Counted from the stretch's first letter, positions 1-12,278 are shown. The stretch is 64,000 nucleotides of DNA from JBFMFH01 sp040752275 (GCA_040752275.1 JBFMFH010000022.1:1-64000), one strand, 5' to 3'. The notes: a model not told the origin generated them from the letters alone. Program-made: numbers and translations.

Positions 1-1062
1 GCCGTGGTGATGGCCCGACTGGCGATCGCCGTACGCGCGCCCGGCCTCGACCCCGGGGAAGAGCCCGTCACCGCCGACGTGTCGCCCGGCCGATCGGCGT
101 TCGTTCGGCTCCGTCTCGAGTCGGACGTGGTCCTGACGCGGGGTGACCGCATCATCTTGCGGGCGTACTCCCCGCCGTTGACGATTGCCGGCGGCGTCGT
201 CCTCGATCCCAGACCGGCCAGAGGCGGAATCAGAACCACGTCCGGCCGTGCACGTTTTGCACACCTCGATGCCGATGCTGCCCATCCCGTGGACGCGTCG
301 AGCCGGGCGTGCCGCCAGATGCTCACCGATGCCGGTGGCCGTGGCGTTGCGTTGCCGACCCTCGCGTGGCGACTCGGGCTGAGCGCCGGCGGCGCGTCCG
401 CGATCGTCGCAGCAGCCGAGGGGGCGGGCGAGGCGACCCGGGTCGCGGATCTGGTGCTGGCGTCCTCTGCCGTCGACGACCTGTCGGACACGTTGATGAG
501 CGGCCTGCTCGCGTACCATCGCGCACGGCCGCTCTCGGACGGTATGCCCCGGGAAGAAGCGCGCGACCGCCACTTCGCCCGCACCGGCGAGGGCGTGTTC
601 GAGCGGGTCCTCGCCGACCTGGCGTCTGCCGGGAAGATCGTGGCCCGCGATGTGCTGGCATTGGCCACGCACACACTGGCGCTCGATGAGGAGGAAGCCG
701 ATGCGAAAGAGCGCCTCGAACGACTGTATCTGGAGGCGTTTCTGCAACCGCCGAGCGTCGCCGAGGCGGCGCTGGCCCTCGGGATCCGAGCCGAGGTGGC
801 CGATCGCATCGCCCAGTTGCTGCTGCGCCAGCGCACGCTCGCCAGAGTGGACACCCTGGTCTTTCACCGAGAGTCCCTCGGCCGCCTGAAGGCCGATGTC
901 GCGAAGCTCAAGGCGGTCGCGGGCGATGCGAGCGCGACTCTGGATGTGGCCGCATTCAAGGACCGCTACGGCGTGACGCGCAAGTTCGCGATTCCTTTGC
1001 TGGAATACCTGGATCGGGAGCGTGTGACCCGGAGGGTCGGGGACAAACGGGTCGTGCTGTGA
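1..1062 (+). CDS. selB: Selenocysteine-specific elongation factor SelB, C-terminal part (5' end outside window)
   Basis: SelB is the EF-Tu-like factor that delivers selenocysteinyl-tRNA to UGA codons marked by a SECIS element. The reading frame is open from base 1, so the GTPase domain lies upstream and only about 353 residues are visible. The first 80 residues are the end of the beta-barrel region, including the family motif RGDRIILRAYSP and the following GG-x-VLDP stretch. The rest is a series of winged-helix domains that bind the SECIS hairpin, ending with a segment rich in basic residues (YGVTRKFAIPLLEYLDRE) typical of the last SelB winged helix. Its presence implies that the genome makes selenoproteins; selA and tRNA-Sec are not in this window. 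The identification is firm from the motif and domain order. The internal GTG and ATG codons near base 4 are not the true start. Confidence 0.88.
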   Translation, partial: AVVMARLAIAVRAPGLDPGEEPVTADVSPGRSAFVRLRLESDVVLTRGDRIILRAYSPPLTIAGGVVLDPRPARGGIRTTSGRARFAHLDADAAHPVDASSRACRQMLTDAGGRGVALPTLAWRLGLSAGGASAIVAAAEGAGEATRVADLVLASSAVDDLSDTLMSGLLAYHRARPLSDGMPREEARDRHFARTGEGVFERVLADLASAGKIVARDVLALATHTLALDEEEADAKERLERLYLEAFLQPPSVAEAALALGIRAEVADRIAQLLLRQRTLARVDTLVFHRESLGRLKADVAKLKAVAGDASATLDVAAFKDRYGVTRKFAIPLLEYLDRERVTRRVGDKRVVL

Positions 1063-1084
1063 GCAGGCCGGGCCGGAGAAGGAC

Positions 1085-1243
1085 TCAGAGGTTGTCCTTG
1101 CGATCCTCTTCGTTGGTCGCGGCCTTGAAGTTCCTGATCGCCCGGCCGATGCCGCGCCCGATGTCCGGCAGACGGTTGGCGCCGAAGATCAGGATGATGA
1201 TCGCGAGGATGACGAGAAGTTCCGGCAGACCGATGCGTCCCAT
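1085..1243 (-). CDS. tatA: Twin-arginine translocase subunit TatA/TatE
   Basis: This 52-residue protein is a pore-forming subunit of the Tat system, which exports folded proteins across the inner membrane. It has a short N-terminus (MGRIGLPEL), one hydrophobic helix at about residues 9-20, the hallmark Phe-Gly at the membrane boundary, and an amphipathic helix (LPDIGRGIGRAIRNFK), followed by a short charged tail ending DNL. This is the full TatA plan in a minimal length. It stands alone, reading towards selB, with its own promoter-like site upstream (1286-1314). tatB and tatC are not nearby. The family call is firm, but TatA and TatE cannot be separated on sequence this short. Confidence 0.9.
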   Translation of the reverse strand: MGRIGLPELLVILAIIILIFGANRLPDIGRGIGRAIRNFKAATNEEDRKDNL

Positions 1244-1285
1244 GTGATGCCTGCTTCCGGGCGTATTCCGAAGGGCCCTGCAGTC

Positions 1286-1314
1286 ATTCTAATGCGAGAT
1301 CCCGGCGGTGTCGA
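1286..1314 (-). promoter_or_regulatory. Sigma-70-type promoter for tatA
   Basis: Read on the minus strand, a -35 box TCGACA (1309-1314) is separated by 17 nt from a -10 box TAGAAT (1286-1291). The -10 lies about 43 nt upstream of the tatA ATG. Both boxes are one base from consensus, and AT-rich hexamers are rare in this GC-rich sequence. Confidence 0.55.
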
Positions 1315-1387
1315 GGACGAGTCTGGTCAATCGAGTGATGGCCGGCGCCTTTCCGGCCGGCGGCGCCGCTCCGCCCGGCCGGCGGGC

Positions 1388-1416
1388 TTGATGCCGCCCG
1401 CCATCGCGCTTACAGT
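1388..1416 (+). promoter_or_regulatory. Possible promoter for the stress-protein-like gene
   Basis: A -35-like TTGATG (1388-1393), a 17-nt spacer and a -10-like TACAGT (1411-1416) lie about 70 nt upstream of the ATG at 1486. The match is moderate and is proposed from spacing and position only. Confidence 0.35.
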
Positions 1417-1485
1417 GATCAGGTCGTGCGAATGGACGGACCCGGGCCCCGGGGAGGGCTCGCAGGCGGCGGCGGGAGTGATTCC

Positions 1486-1944
1486 ATGGCTGATGTCGAA
1501 CGCGCGCTCTTCACGATCGGAGTCTTCAAGGATGCGGAGTGGGCCACGCGCGGGATTGCTGCGTTGACGAAACAGGGGTTCGCCCCCGCCGCGCTCAGCA
1601 TTCTCGCCAAGGACGACCCGCTGGTGTCCTCGCTCATCGAATCGGTCTTCGGCGATGGCCCCGAGCGGGTGGATCTCCCGGTGGTTGGCCCGGCCCTGGC
1701 CAAGGGAACGCTGTTGGCGGCGCTCCAGGGGGTGGCCGGCGATGTCGGCCGGATCGGGATGGCCGCAGCCATGCGGCGGGTGGGCTTCCAGCCCCATGAC
1801 GGTCTCATCTTTGAGTCGCTCGCCGGCCGGGGCGGTGTGCTCGTGGCCGTCGAGGACGCGCCGCGGGCCGCGGACGCGCTGGCGATCCTCCATTCGTACG
1901 GCGGGGGCAACGCCGCCATCGGGGCGTGGGCCGGGCGCGTCTAG
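1486..1944 (+). CDS. Stress-protein-17M/YflT-like hypothetical protein
   Basis: This 152-residue protein has the look of small proteins with an N-terminal YflT-like (general stress protein 17M) fold. The first 40 residues read as a beta-strand (ALFTIGVFKDAEWA), a helix (RGIAALTKQGF) and a second strand (ALSIL). A Gly/Ala-rich middle follows, then a second strand-helix unit near the C-terminus (GGVLVAVEDAPRAADALAIL). No catalytic motif is visible and the biochemical role is unknown. The ATG at 1486 is chosen because GGGAG precedes it at a good distance; the open frame extends upstream but that part is low-complexity. It is transcribed alone, with a possible promoter at 1388-1416. The family assignment is a pattern match and only moderately sure. 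Confidence 0.6.
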   Translation: MADVERALFTIGVFKDAEWATRGIAALTKQGFAPAALSILAKDDPLVSSLIESVFGDGPERVDLPVVGPALAKGTLLAALQGVAGDVGRIGMAAAMRRVGFQPHDGLIFESLAGRGGVLVAVEDAPRAADALAILHSYGGGNAAIGAWAGRV

Positions 1945-2046
1945 CAGGACAGGGGCGTCCCCTGGCGAGGACGCCTGCGCACCGAGCGGCCCGGTGGCGG
2001 GTAAGCACCCGAGCAAGTTCTGGCGTAATTCCCCTCGGGGGACAGG

Positions 2047-2061
2047 AGGCACGGAACTTGC
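2047..2061 (+). promoter_or_regulatory. Sigma-54-like (-24/-12) promoter upstream of the TonB gene
   Basis: AGGCAC (2047-2052), five bases, then TTGC (2058-2061) reproduces the -24 GG / -12 GC spacing of sigma-54 promoters (consensus TGGCAC-N5-TTGC). The predicted start, about base 2073, lies 40 nt upstream of the ATG at 2113. No enhancer site was recognised, so this is a sequence match only. Confidence 0.45.
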
Positions 2062-2112
2062 GGTTGCGCCGGAGGCGTGGACGCGCCACAATTGCCTGAG
2101 GAGTCCCCTGTC

Positions 2113-3030
2113 ATGTCCGAGGGTCGGAAGATGGAGCAGGCCGCGCCCACCAGTCCTGGGCACGTGTCGCTGCGCATCGAGAACCTGCACCCACATGACA
2201 CGCTGTTCGGTTTCGAGACCCAGCGGCGACGCTTGTCCGGTGCCTTTGGCGTATCGGTCGTCGGGCACGCGGCCGGCATCCTCGGCACGCTGTTCCTGGC
2301 GACTTGGCTCCCGACCCTCGACACGATCGACGCCCGCCAGATGATGCCGCTCACGACGGACATCGTCTGGATCGCCGAAGAGGGTCCCGGCGGCGGCGGT
2401 GGCGGCGGCGGCAACGAATCGATCGAACCGCCCAGGCTTGCCGAAGCCGAGGGCAAGGAAGAGGTCACAATCCCGGTGACGGAGCCGCCGAAGGTCGATC
2501 CGGTCCCCAATCCCGAGGATCAGCTGCCGCAGCAGGAGTTGTTCATTCCGGCCAAGACCCTGGCGTCAGCGGAGCAGTTCGTTCCCGGGGTGATTCCCTC
2601 GATGGCCTCGTCGAACTCGACCACGTCCCAAGGGTCCGGGCGTGGCGGCGGTGCGGGCACGGGCGTTGGGACCGGCATCGGCCCGGGACGCGGCTCGGGC
2701 CTTGGCCCCGGCTGGGGCGGCGGATTCGGCGGTGGGGCGTACCGGCCTGGCGCCGGTATCGAATTGCCGGGACTGCTCCGGGAGGTCAAGCCCCAGTACA
2801 CAGCCGACGCCATGCGGATGAAGATCCAGGGCACGGTGGTTCTCGACTGCGTGGTGATGCCCGACGGCAGCGTGGGCGAGATCGAAGTCGTCCGGTCGCT
2901 CGACCCCACGTTCGGCCTCGACCAGGAGGCGGTCAAGGCCGCCAAGCAGTGGCGGTTCACGCCCGGCAGGCGGCTGGGCAAACCGGTCCCCATCCTGGTC
3001 ACTATCGAACTCACCTTCACGCTGAGGTAG
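2113..3030 (+). CDS. TonB family protein (energy transducer C-terminal domain)
   Basis: TonB proteins couple the proton-motive force at the inner membrane to outer-membrane receptors. This 305-residue protein has a cytoplasmic N-terminus, one membrane helix at about residues 50-70, a Pro/Glu-rich periplasmic part, a Gly-rich linker (about 170-210), and a C-terminal TonB domain over the last 80 residues. In that domain the pattern Pro-x-Tyr ... GTVVLDCVVMPDGSV ... AVKAAKQWRFTPG is typical. The start at 2113 is preferred over an upstream GTG at 2077 because GAGGAG lies 10 nt before it. No exbB or exbD is adjacent, so the partner motor must be elsewhere. A role in a particular uptake system cannot be inferred, and some proteins of this type act in other envelope complexes. 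Confidence 0.82.
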   Translation: MSEGRKMEQAAPTSPGHVSLRIENLHPHDTLFGFETQRRRLSGAFGVSVVGHAAGILGTLFLATWLPTLDTIDARQMMPLTTDIVWIAEEGPGGGGGGGGNESIEPPRLAEAEGKEEVTIPVTEPPKVDPVPNPEDQLPQQELFIPAKTLASAEQFVPGVIPSMASSNSTTSQGSGRGGGAGTGVGTGIGPGRGSGLGPGWGGGFGGGAYRPGAGIELPGLLREVKPQYTADAMRMKIQGTVVLDCVVMPDGSVGEIEVVRSLDPTFGLDQEAVKAAKQWRFTPGRRLGKPVPILVTIELTFTLR

Positions 3031-3130
3031 CGGCTGCATCCCGGACTCGGGATTCGAGCTGGACAATGCTCGGAGCGCGACCGAACAGCGAGCCCTCCGG
3101 GTTTCGAGTGGGGCCGAGGGCGGAACGAAG

Positions 3131-3161
3131 AAGGCCCGGCGGGAGTTTCCCGCCGGGCCTT
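3131..3161. terminator. Bidirectional intrinsic terminator between tonB-like gene and groEL
   Basis: A perfect 13-bp inverted repeat (AAGGCCCGGCGGG at 3131-3143 and its complement at 3149-3161) encloses a 5-nt loop. It begins with AA and ends with TT on either strand. It lies between the converging tonB-like and groEL genes and could serve both. Confidence 0.75.
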
Positions 3162-3168
3162 CCGTCTT

Positions 3169-3187
3169 CCCGAATCCCGAATCCCGG

Positions 3188-3189
<2 letters not shown>
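3169..3189. repeat. Heptamer repeat block CCCGAAT at the groEL 3' end
   Basis: Two perfect CCCGAAT units (3169-3175, 3176-3182) and a degenerate third (CCCGGTT) abut the groEL stop codon. The same unit recurs after frr (46667-46694) and accC (62192-62226). Confidence 0.6.
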
Positions 3190-4810
<1,621 letters not shown>

Positions 4811-4835
4811 CGTTCAACTCCTTCGCCTGGCTGCC

Positions 4836-5126
4836 TCAGCCTTCAACGACCGCGAGCACCTCGTCCTCACGCATGATGAGGAACTCCTCACCGTCCAGCT
4901 TGATCTCCTGGCCGGAGTACTTGCCGAACAGAATGGTGTCGCCGTCCTTGACGTCGAGCGGGGTCCGCTTGCCCTTGTCGTCGACCTTGCCGGCGCCGGC
5001 TGCGACGACCTTGCCCTGCTGGGGCTTCTCTTTGGCGGAATCGGGGATGATGATACCGCCGACAACCTGTTCCTGCTCCTCGAGACGCTTCACGAGGATC
5101 CGGTCGTGTAGTGGCTTGACCTTCAT
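4836..5126 (-). CDS. groES: 10-kDa co-chaperonin GroES
   Basis: GroES is the seven-subunit lid of the GroEL folding chamber. The 96-residue protein begins MKVKPLHDRILVKRLEE, carries the mobile loop that docks on GroEL (EEQEQVVGGIIIPD), and has the roof and core strands GKVVAAGAGKV and DTILFGKYSGQEIKL. The open frame extends upstream, but the ATG at 5126 gives the standard N-terminus and is preceded by AAGGAG at 5 nt. It is the first gene of the groES-groEL operon. The upstream region carries a promoter (5297-5326) and a CIRCE-like operator (5271-5297), implying HrcA-type repression. Confidence 0.97.
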   Translation of the reverse strand: MKVKPLHDRILVKRLEEQEQVVGGIIIPDSAKEKPQQGKVVAAGAGKVDDKGKRTPLDVKDGDTILFGKYSGQEIKLDGEEFLIMREDEVLAVVEG

Positions 5127-5270
5127 GGTGCTCCTTGCTCCTTCAGTAGTAGCCGCATTGGGCGCGGCCCTGCGGGAGGGTGCCGCCGGCCGCACGTTGG
5201 TGCCTGTCTCAACCGAACCGGTCCGGACGCGCCGCGGCAGCTCCGACGTAGCAGGAAGCACTCCTGGCCG

Positions 5271-5297
5271 CTAGCAGTCGACGGGACCGACTGCTGA
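5271..5297 (-). promoter_or_regulatory. CIRCE-like operator of the groES-groEL operon
   Basis: Two 9-nt arms, CTAGCAGTC (5271-5279) and GACTGCTGA (5289-5297), flank a 9-nt spacer. This is the geometry of CIRCE (TTAGCACTC-N9-GAGTGCTAA), the HrcA binding site. The arms differ from consensus mainly by a compensated C-to-G change in each. It lies just downstream of the -10 box, where a repressor would block transcription. hrcA itself is not in the window. Confidence 0.75.
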
Positions 5298-5326
5298 TTA
5301 TGCTGTCGAGTACGGCTGGGTGTCAA
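5297..5326 (-). promoter_or_regulatory. Sigma-70-type promoter of groES-groEL
   Basis: On the minus strand a perfect TTGACA (5321-5326) is followed after 18 nt by CATAAT (5297-5302), one base from the consensus -10. The CIRCE-like operator begins at the -10 box. Confidence 0.7.
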
Positions 5327-5354
5327 GCAGCAGGCGCGCCCGGGGGGTCAAGCC

Positions 5355-6287
5355 CTACGCCAGGTCCCGCCCGGTCAGGCGCCGGAAGGCCTCCAGGTAC
5401 TTGTCGCGCGTGCGCGCGACGACCTCGGCCGGGAGGCCCGGGGCGGGCGGCTGCTTGTTCCAGCCGATTGTCTCGAGGTAGTCGCGCACAAACTGCTTGT
5501 CGAAGCTGGGCTGGCCGCCCCCCGGCCGGTAGGCGTCTGCGGGCCAGAAGCGCGACGAATCCGGGGTGAGGACCTCGTCGATGAGAATCAGCTCCTCGTG
5601 GCCCGGCCTGCCGGCGACACCGAACTCGAACTTCGTATCCGCGACGATGAGCCCGCACGACTCCGCGTGCTCGGCGCCGCGCCGGTACGCCCGCAGGGAC
5701 AGCTCACGAAGCGCGGCCACGCGCGCATGCCCGACGAGGTCGCCGGCCTCGGCCTCGGTGATGTTGATGTCATGGCCGCTCTCCGCCTTGGTCGACGGGG
5801 TGAAGATGGCGTCGGGCAGTCTGTCCGACTCCCGAAGGCCGGCGGGCAGATCGATGCCGCACACGCGGCCGCTTCCCTTGTACTCCTTCCAGCCGGACCC
5901 CGAGAGGTAGCCCCGGACCACGCACTCGATCGGCAAGGGACGAGTACGCCGGACGAGCATGGATCGCCCCCGCAGTACGTCCGCATGACGGCGGCCCTCC
6001 GCCGGGTACGTGTCGGCGTCAGTACTGATGACGTGATGGGGCACGATGTCGGCCATCATGGTGAACCAGAAGGCCGACAGTTGGTTCAACACCTTGCCCT
6101 TGTCTGGGATCCCGCTGGCGAGCACGAAGTCGAAGGCGGAGATCCGGTCGGTGGCGACGATGAGCAGATCCTCGCCGATCTCGTAGATGTCGCGCACTTT
6201 GCCTCGCCGCGGCGGCTTCAAGCCGTCGAGCCGGGTTTCGAGCACGGGTGTGAGCATGGCGGCCTCGTTGGCGGTGCGGGAGTCCAT
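5355..6287 (-). CDS. purC: Phosphoribosylaminoimidazole-succinocarboxamide (SAICAR) synthase
   Basis: PurC joins aspartate to CAIR using ATP, step eight of purine synthesis. The protein is about 310 residues, the long form also found in yeast and many high-GC bacteria, against about 240 in E. coli. Motifs include GKVRDIYEIGEDLLIVATDR near the N-terminus (nucleotide binding), LPIECVVRGYLSGSGWKEY in the middle, and GHDINITEAEA and DTKFEFG further on. Two starts are possible: ATG at 6287 and ATG at 6257 (MLTPVLETRL). Neither has a strong ribosome site, so the longer one is listed. It stands upstream of groES on the same strand but is separated by the groES promoter, so it is probably a separate unit. 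Confidence 0.95.
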   Translation of the reverse strand: MDSRTANEAAMLTPVLETRLDGLKPPRRGKVRDIYEIGEDLLIVATDRISAFDFVLASGIPDKGKVLNQLSAFWFTMMADIVPHHVISTDADTYPAEGRRHADVLRGRSMLVRRTRPLPIECVVRGYLSGSGWKEYKGSGRVCGIDLPAGLRESDRLPDAIFTPSTKAESGHDINITEAEAGDLVGHARVAALRELSLRAYRRGAEHAESCGLIVADTKFEFGVAGRPGHEELILIDEVLTPDSSRFWPADAYRPGGGQPSFDKQFVRDYLETIGWNKQPPAPGLPAEVVARTRDKYLEAFRRLTGRDLA

Positions 6288-6456
6288 GTTAGCGGCGGCT
6301 GGCGCCGAACCGCAAGCGCGGCGGTAACTCGTGTGTCACCATAGACTTGCCGTGGTCGATGTAGTAGAGTGCGGGCGGGCCTCGCCTTGGCATCCGCGGC
6401 CCCGGGGCGCTGGCGCGCATTCGGGCCGGGGCGTGGCGGGAGGCCGCCAACGACTC

Positions 6457-7485
6457 ATGCGTAGCCACCTTCGGACCGCGTTGATCCTGCTGCTGGCCGC
6501 CGCTCTGCTCGCCTGGTTCCTGCGCGGCGCCGACCTGGCCGACGTCTGGCGCGAGATGCGGCAGGGGAGACTCGATCTGCTTGCTGCGGCGGTGCTGGCC
6601 GTGGCCACCACCTACGTGCTTCGCGCCGCGCGCTGGCAGTACCTGCTCTTGCCCCTGGGCCGGCCGCGTTTCAGTGTGGCCCTGCGCGTGACCGTCATCG
6701 GATTCGCGGCCTTGGCCCTGCTCCCGGCGCGTGCGGGCGAGGTGGTCCGGCCCTACCTGCTGGCGCGCCGCGAAGGGTTCAGCGCGACATCCACGTTCGC
6801 CACGATCATCGTGGAGCGGTTGCTCGACACGCTCGCGGTGCTCGCGCTGTTCGCCTCCTATCTGCTGGTGTTCGATCCCGGCATGGGCGACCGGGACGCT
6901 GCGGTCTTCGGCGCGCTGAAGGTCGGCGGCGCGGCCGTCGGTGCAGCCGCCGTCGGTGGCCTGGCGGTCTTGATGGCGGCGGCCGGACATCCGGAGCGGC
7001 TGGGCCGCTGGGCCCTCAACATCGAGCGGGTGTTGCCGGCCCGGCTGGCCAAGGCCGTGGCAAGGCTCGTGCAGTTGTTCACGACCGGGCTCGGCGTGGT
7101 CCGGCAGCCGGGTCGACTGCTGGCGGCCAGTGCCCTGTCCCTGCCGTTGTGGCTGGCCATCGCCGCCGGCGTCTGGTTTGCCACGCGCGCCTTCGGCATC
7201 GAGATGCCCTTTCCGGGGTCGTTCTTGCTCCTGGCGCTGCTGGTGGTGGGCGTGGCGGTGCCGACGCCCGGTGCGGTTGGCGGATTCCACGAAGCCTACC
7301 GGATCGGTGCCACCGTGTTCTTCGGTGTTCCGAACGACCGGGCCGTGGGGGCGGCCATCGTCCTGCACGCCATCTCGTTCATCCTCGTGGCAATCGCCGG
7401 CGTCGTGCTCATGGCGCAGGAAGGCCTGAGCCTCAGCCGCATGTCCGGGATTGCCGCGAGCCGCACGTCGGAGGAGCAGGCGTGA
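6457..7485 (+). CDS. Lysylphosphatidylglycerol synthase/flippase-type membrane protein (UPF0104)
   Basis: This 342-residue integral membrane protein has six to eight hydrophobic segments and belongs by pattern to the family containing the transmembrane part of MprF and AglD-like proteins. Recognisable elements are an N-terminal helix (LILLLAAALLAWFL), the conserved polar stretch ARAGEVVRPYLLARREG, and VPTPGAVGGFHEAYRIGA near the end. Members move or modify lipids; without the C-terminal synthase domain this one is more likely a lipid flippase or transporter, but the substrate cannot be told. The ATG at 6457 is chosen because the preceding sequence is not membrane-like and GGGAGG lies upstream. 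Its stop overlaps the GTG of nrdR by 4 nt. Confidence 0.75.
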   Translation: MRSHLRTALILLLAAALLAWFLRGADLADVWREMRQGRLDLLAAAVLAVATTYVLRAARWQYLLLPLGRPRFSVALRVTVIGFAALALLPARAGEVVRPYLLARREGFSATSTFATIIVERLLDTLAVLALFASYLLVFDPGMGDRDAAVFGALKVGGAAVGAAAVGGLAVLMAAAGHPERLGRWALNIERVLPARLAKAVARLVQLFTTGLGVVRQPGRLLAASALSLPLWLAIAAGVWFATRAFGIEMPFPGSFLLLALLVVGVAVPTPGAVGGFHEAYRIGATVFFGVPNDRAVGAAIVLHAISFILVAIAGVVLMAQEGLSLSRMSGIAASRTSEEQA

Positions 7486-7940
7486 AGTGTCCGTACTGCG
7501 GCCACATGGGCGACAAGGTCGTGGATTCGCGCGAGAGCAAGGAAGGCGACGTCATCCGGCGCCGCCGCGAGTGTCTCGAGTGCGAGCGGCGGTTCACCAG
7601 CTACGAGCGCATCGACGAGGTTCCCTACATGGTCATCAAGAAAGACGGCCGCCGGGAACGGTTCGAGCGCCAGAAGCTGATTGCCGGACTGCTGAAGGCC
7701 TGCGAGAAGCGGCCCGTCACCGTGTCGGCCCTCGAGGCCATTGCGGATCGCGTGGAAGAGGCCCTGCAGAACCGGCCCGAGCGCGAGATCTCCACCAACG
7801 AGATTGGCAGCTTCGTCATGCAGGAGCTCAAGCACCTGGACAAGGTCGCCTACGTCAGGTTCGCCTCCGTGTACCGGGACTTCCGTGACATCGGTGAGTT
7901 CATGACCGAGCTGAAGGACCTGCTGAACGCGACGGAATGA
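7482..7940 (+). CDS. nrdR: Transcriptional repressor NrdR
   Basis: NrdR senses nucleotide pools and represses ribonucleotide reductase genes. The 152-residue protein has the family N-terminus MKCPYCG with a four-cysteine zinc ribbon (CPYC ... CLEC), the motif RRRRECLECERRFTSYER, and then the ATP-cone domain (VIKKDGRRERFERQKL to about residue 145). Length is normal. The start is a GTG that overlaps the stop of the preceding membrane gene, and its own stop overlaps the ATG of the DUF4390 gene, so the three are co-translated. No ribonucleotide reductase gene is visible here. Its targets would be recognised by NrdR boxes elsewhere. Confidence 0.96.
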   Translation: MKCPYCGHMGDKVVDSRESKEGDVIRRRRECLECERRFTSYERIDEVPYMVIKKDGRRERFERQKLIAGLLKACEKRPVTVSALEAIADRVEEALQNRPEREISTNEIGSFVMQELKHLDKVAYVRFASVYRDFRDIGEFMTELKDLLNATE

Positions 7941-8470
7941 TGGCACTCCGGCTGCTGGCGTTCGTTCTCGCCTTGCCGGCGGTCATCCCCGCCGGCGATA
8001 CGGGCCTCCAAGTCGCCACGCTGGTGCGCGATTCGCACGTGCTGGTGTCGTGGACCTTCGCCGACGGTGCCCTGGATCAGCTGAACGAGGCGATCGACTC
8101 CGGACTGACGACGAGTTTCACCTACGATGTCGACCTGCGGCGCAGCGTCAGCGTCTGGTTCGACCGGACCATCAGTACGGCGACGGTGGCCGTGTCGGTG
8201 AGGAAGGACACGCTGACCGGGCGTTACCAGTTGACGCGCAGCATCGATGGCCGCGTCGAGGACTCGCGGGTGTCGGACAGTGGCGAGACGGTGCGCACCT
8301 TCATGACGGCCGTCGACAGGCTGCCGCTGTTCCCGACCTCTGAACTCCAGGCCAACGTCGAGTACACGATCCGGGTCCGGGTACGAACGCGGCCGCGGGT
8401 CACCTGGTTCTTCTGGCCGTGGGACCGGAATGCGGCCACCGGGTCCGCCCGGTTCACCTTCATCGCCTGA
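7937..8470 (+). CDS. DUF4390 domain protein, exported
   Basis: A 177-residue protein with a cleavable signal sequence (LRLLAFVLALPAVIPAG) and a beta-rich body typical of the DUF4390 family: DSHVLVSWTFADGA, LNEAIDSGLTTSFTYDVDLRR, and a C-terminal tract rich in aromatic and basic residues (WFFWPWDRN). It should act in the periplasm or at the membrane surface. The function of the family is not established. The gene overlaps nrdR by 4 nt and precedes a sensor kinase of the NtrY type. In other bacteria such a protein often neighbours NtrY-like kinases, which hints at a sensing or envelope role, but that is inference. Confidence 0.8.
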   Translation: MMALRLLAFVLALPAVIPAGDTGLQVATLVRDSHVLVSWTFADGALDQLNEAIDSGLTTSFTYDVDLRRSVSVWFDRTISTATVAVSVRKDTLTGRYQLTRSIDGRVEDSRVSDSGETVRTFMTAVDRLPLFPTSELQANVEYTIRVRVRTRPRVTWFFWPWDRNAATGSARFTFIA

Positions 8471-8583
8471 GGTCACCTGTGTCGAGGAGCCGACGCCAGC
8501 GCCGCCCGATCCGGCTGCGCCATGCCGCCGGCTGTGAGCCTCGGCAGTCGCCGGTCGTCGAGTAGGCGCGGCGGAGGCAGCTC

Positions 8584-10871
<2,288 letters not shown>

Positions 10872-10875
<4 letters not shown>

Positions 10876-12278
10876 GACCAGCCATCCTCGTCGTCGATGA
10901 CGAACCGGGTGTGCGCACGGCACTCACCGGAGTCTTGCGCGACGAGGGCTACGATGTCGACGCGGTCGAGAGCGGCGAGGCGTGCCTCGACCGGACCATG
11001 CGGGCGGTCTACGACGTCATCCTGCTGGACATCTGGCTGCCCGGGATCGACGGGTTGACGACGCTCGAGAGGCTGCGGGACCGCCAAGTCGATTCGGCGA
11101 TGGTCATGATCTCAGGCCACGGCAACATCGAGTCGGCCGTGCGCGCGATCAAGATGGGCGCCTTCGACTTCATCGAGAAGCCGCTGTCGCTCGACAAGAC
11201 CGTGCTCGTCGTCGTCAACGCCCTGCGCCAGCGCCGGCTGGAGGCCGAGAACCGCGCACTGCGAGCCAGAGTGGACCAGGCGCTGACCATGGTGGGCGAG
11301 AGCTACGCCATGAACCAGCTGCGCGAGCAGGTCGCCATGGCGGCCCCGACCAATGGCCGAGTGCTGATCGTCGGAGACAATGGCACTGGCAAGGAGCTCG
11401 TGGCCCGGACCATCCACGCGCTGAGCCGCCGGCGGTCGGGACCGTTTGTCGAAGTGAACTGCGCGGCGATTCCCGAGGAGCTGATCGAGTCGGAGCTGTT
11501 CGGACACGTGCGGGGGGCCTTCACCGGGGCCGTCGCCGACCGGCGCGGCAAGTTCGAGCTGTCCGACGGAGGCACGATCTTCCTCGACGAGATCGGCGAC
11601 ATGAGCCTCAAGACGCAGGCGAAGGTCCTGCGCGCGCTCCAGGAGCAGATCGTCGAGCCCGTCGGCGGCACCCAGCGCATCCGCGTCGATACTCGCGTGC
11701 TGGCGGCCACCAACAAGGACCTGGTCACCGAGATCAAGGGCGGGCGCTTCCGCGAGGACTTGTACTTCCGCCTCAACGTCATTCCCATCTTCGTGCCGCC
11801 TCTGCGTGACCGGCGCGAGGACATTCCCCTGCTCGCGGAACACTTCGCGCGCGTCTTCGCCCGCGAGTACGGGCGGCGCGTCAAGGCGTTCGACGAATCG
11901 GCAACCGCGGTGCTGGAACAGTACCCGTGGCCGGGCAACGTCCGGGAACTTCGGAACGTCATAGAGCGGCTCATGATCATGGTGCCCGGCGACGTCATCA
12001 CGAGCCGGGACCTCGCGTTCCTCGACGGCGCCGTCGGCAGGCCGGAACCGGAGCCTGCGGAGCGCACCGAGACGCTGGCCGACGCACGCGAGCAGTTCGA
12101 ACGGGATTTCATCCTCCGGACGCTCGCCCGCCACCAGGGCAACATCTCCCGGACCGCCGACGCCCTCGGTGTCGAGCGCAGCAATCTCTACCGGAAGATG
12201 CGATCGCTGGGCATTGCGCCGGCTAGGCAGAGCGAACGCGACGACGAGCCCGAGAACGGCCCACGTTCGATTCGTTGA
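10872..12278 (+). CDS. NtrC-family sigma-54-dependent response regulator
   Basis: A 468-residue activator. The receiver domain (1-115) has the acidic pair Asp9-Asp10, phospho-acceptor Asp53 (LLDIWLPG) and Lys in FIEKPL. The AAA+ domain (about 140-370) has Walker A GDNGTGKE, the sigma-54 contact loop GAFTGA (about 215-220) and Walker B GTIFLDEIGDMS. A Fis-type helix-turn-helix (HQGNISRTADALGVERSNLYRKM) ends the protein. All parts needed for sigma-54 activation are intact. It is translationally coupled to the NtrY-type kinase. Two sigma-54-like promoters in this window (2047-2061 and 50942-50956) are possible targets of this or another activator, but nothing ties them to it directly. Confidence 0.95.
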
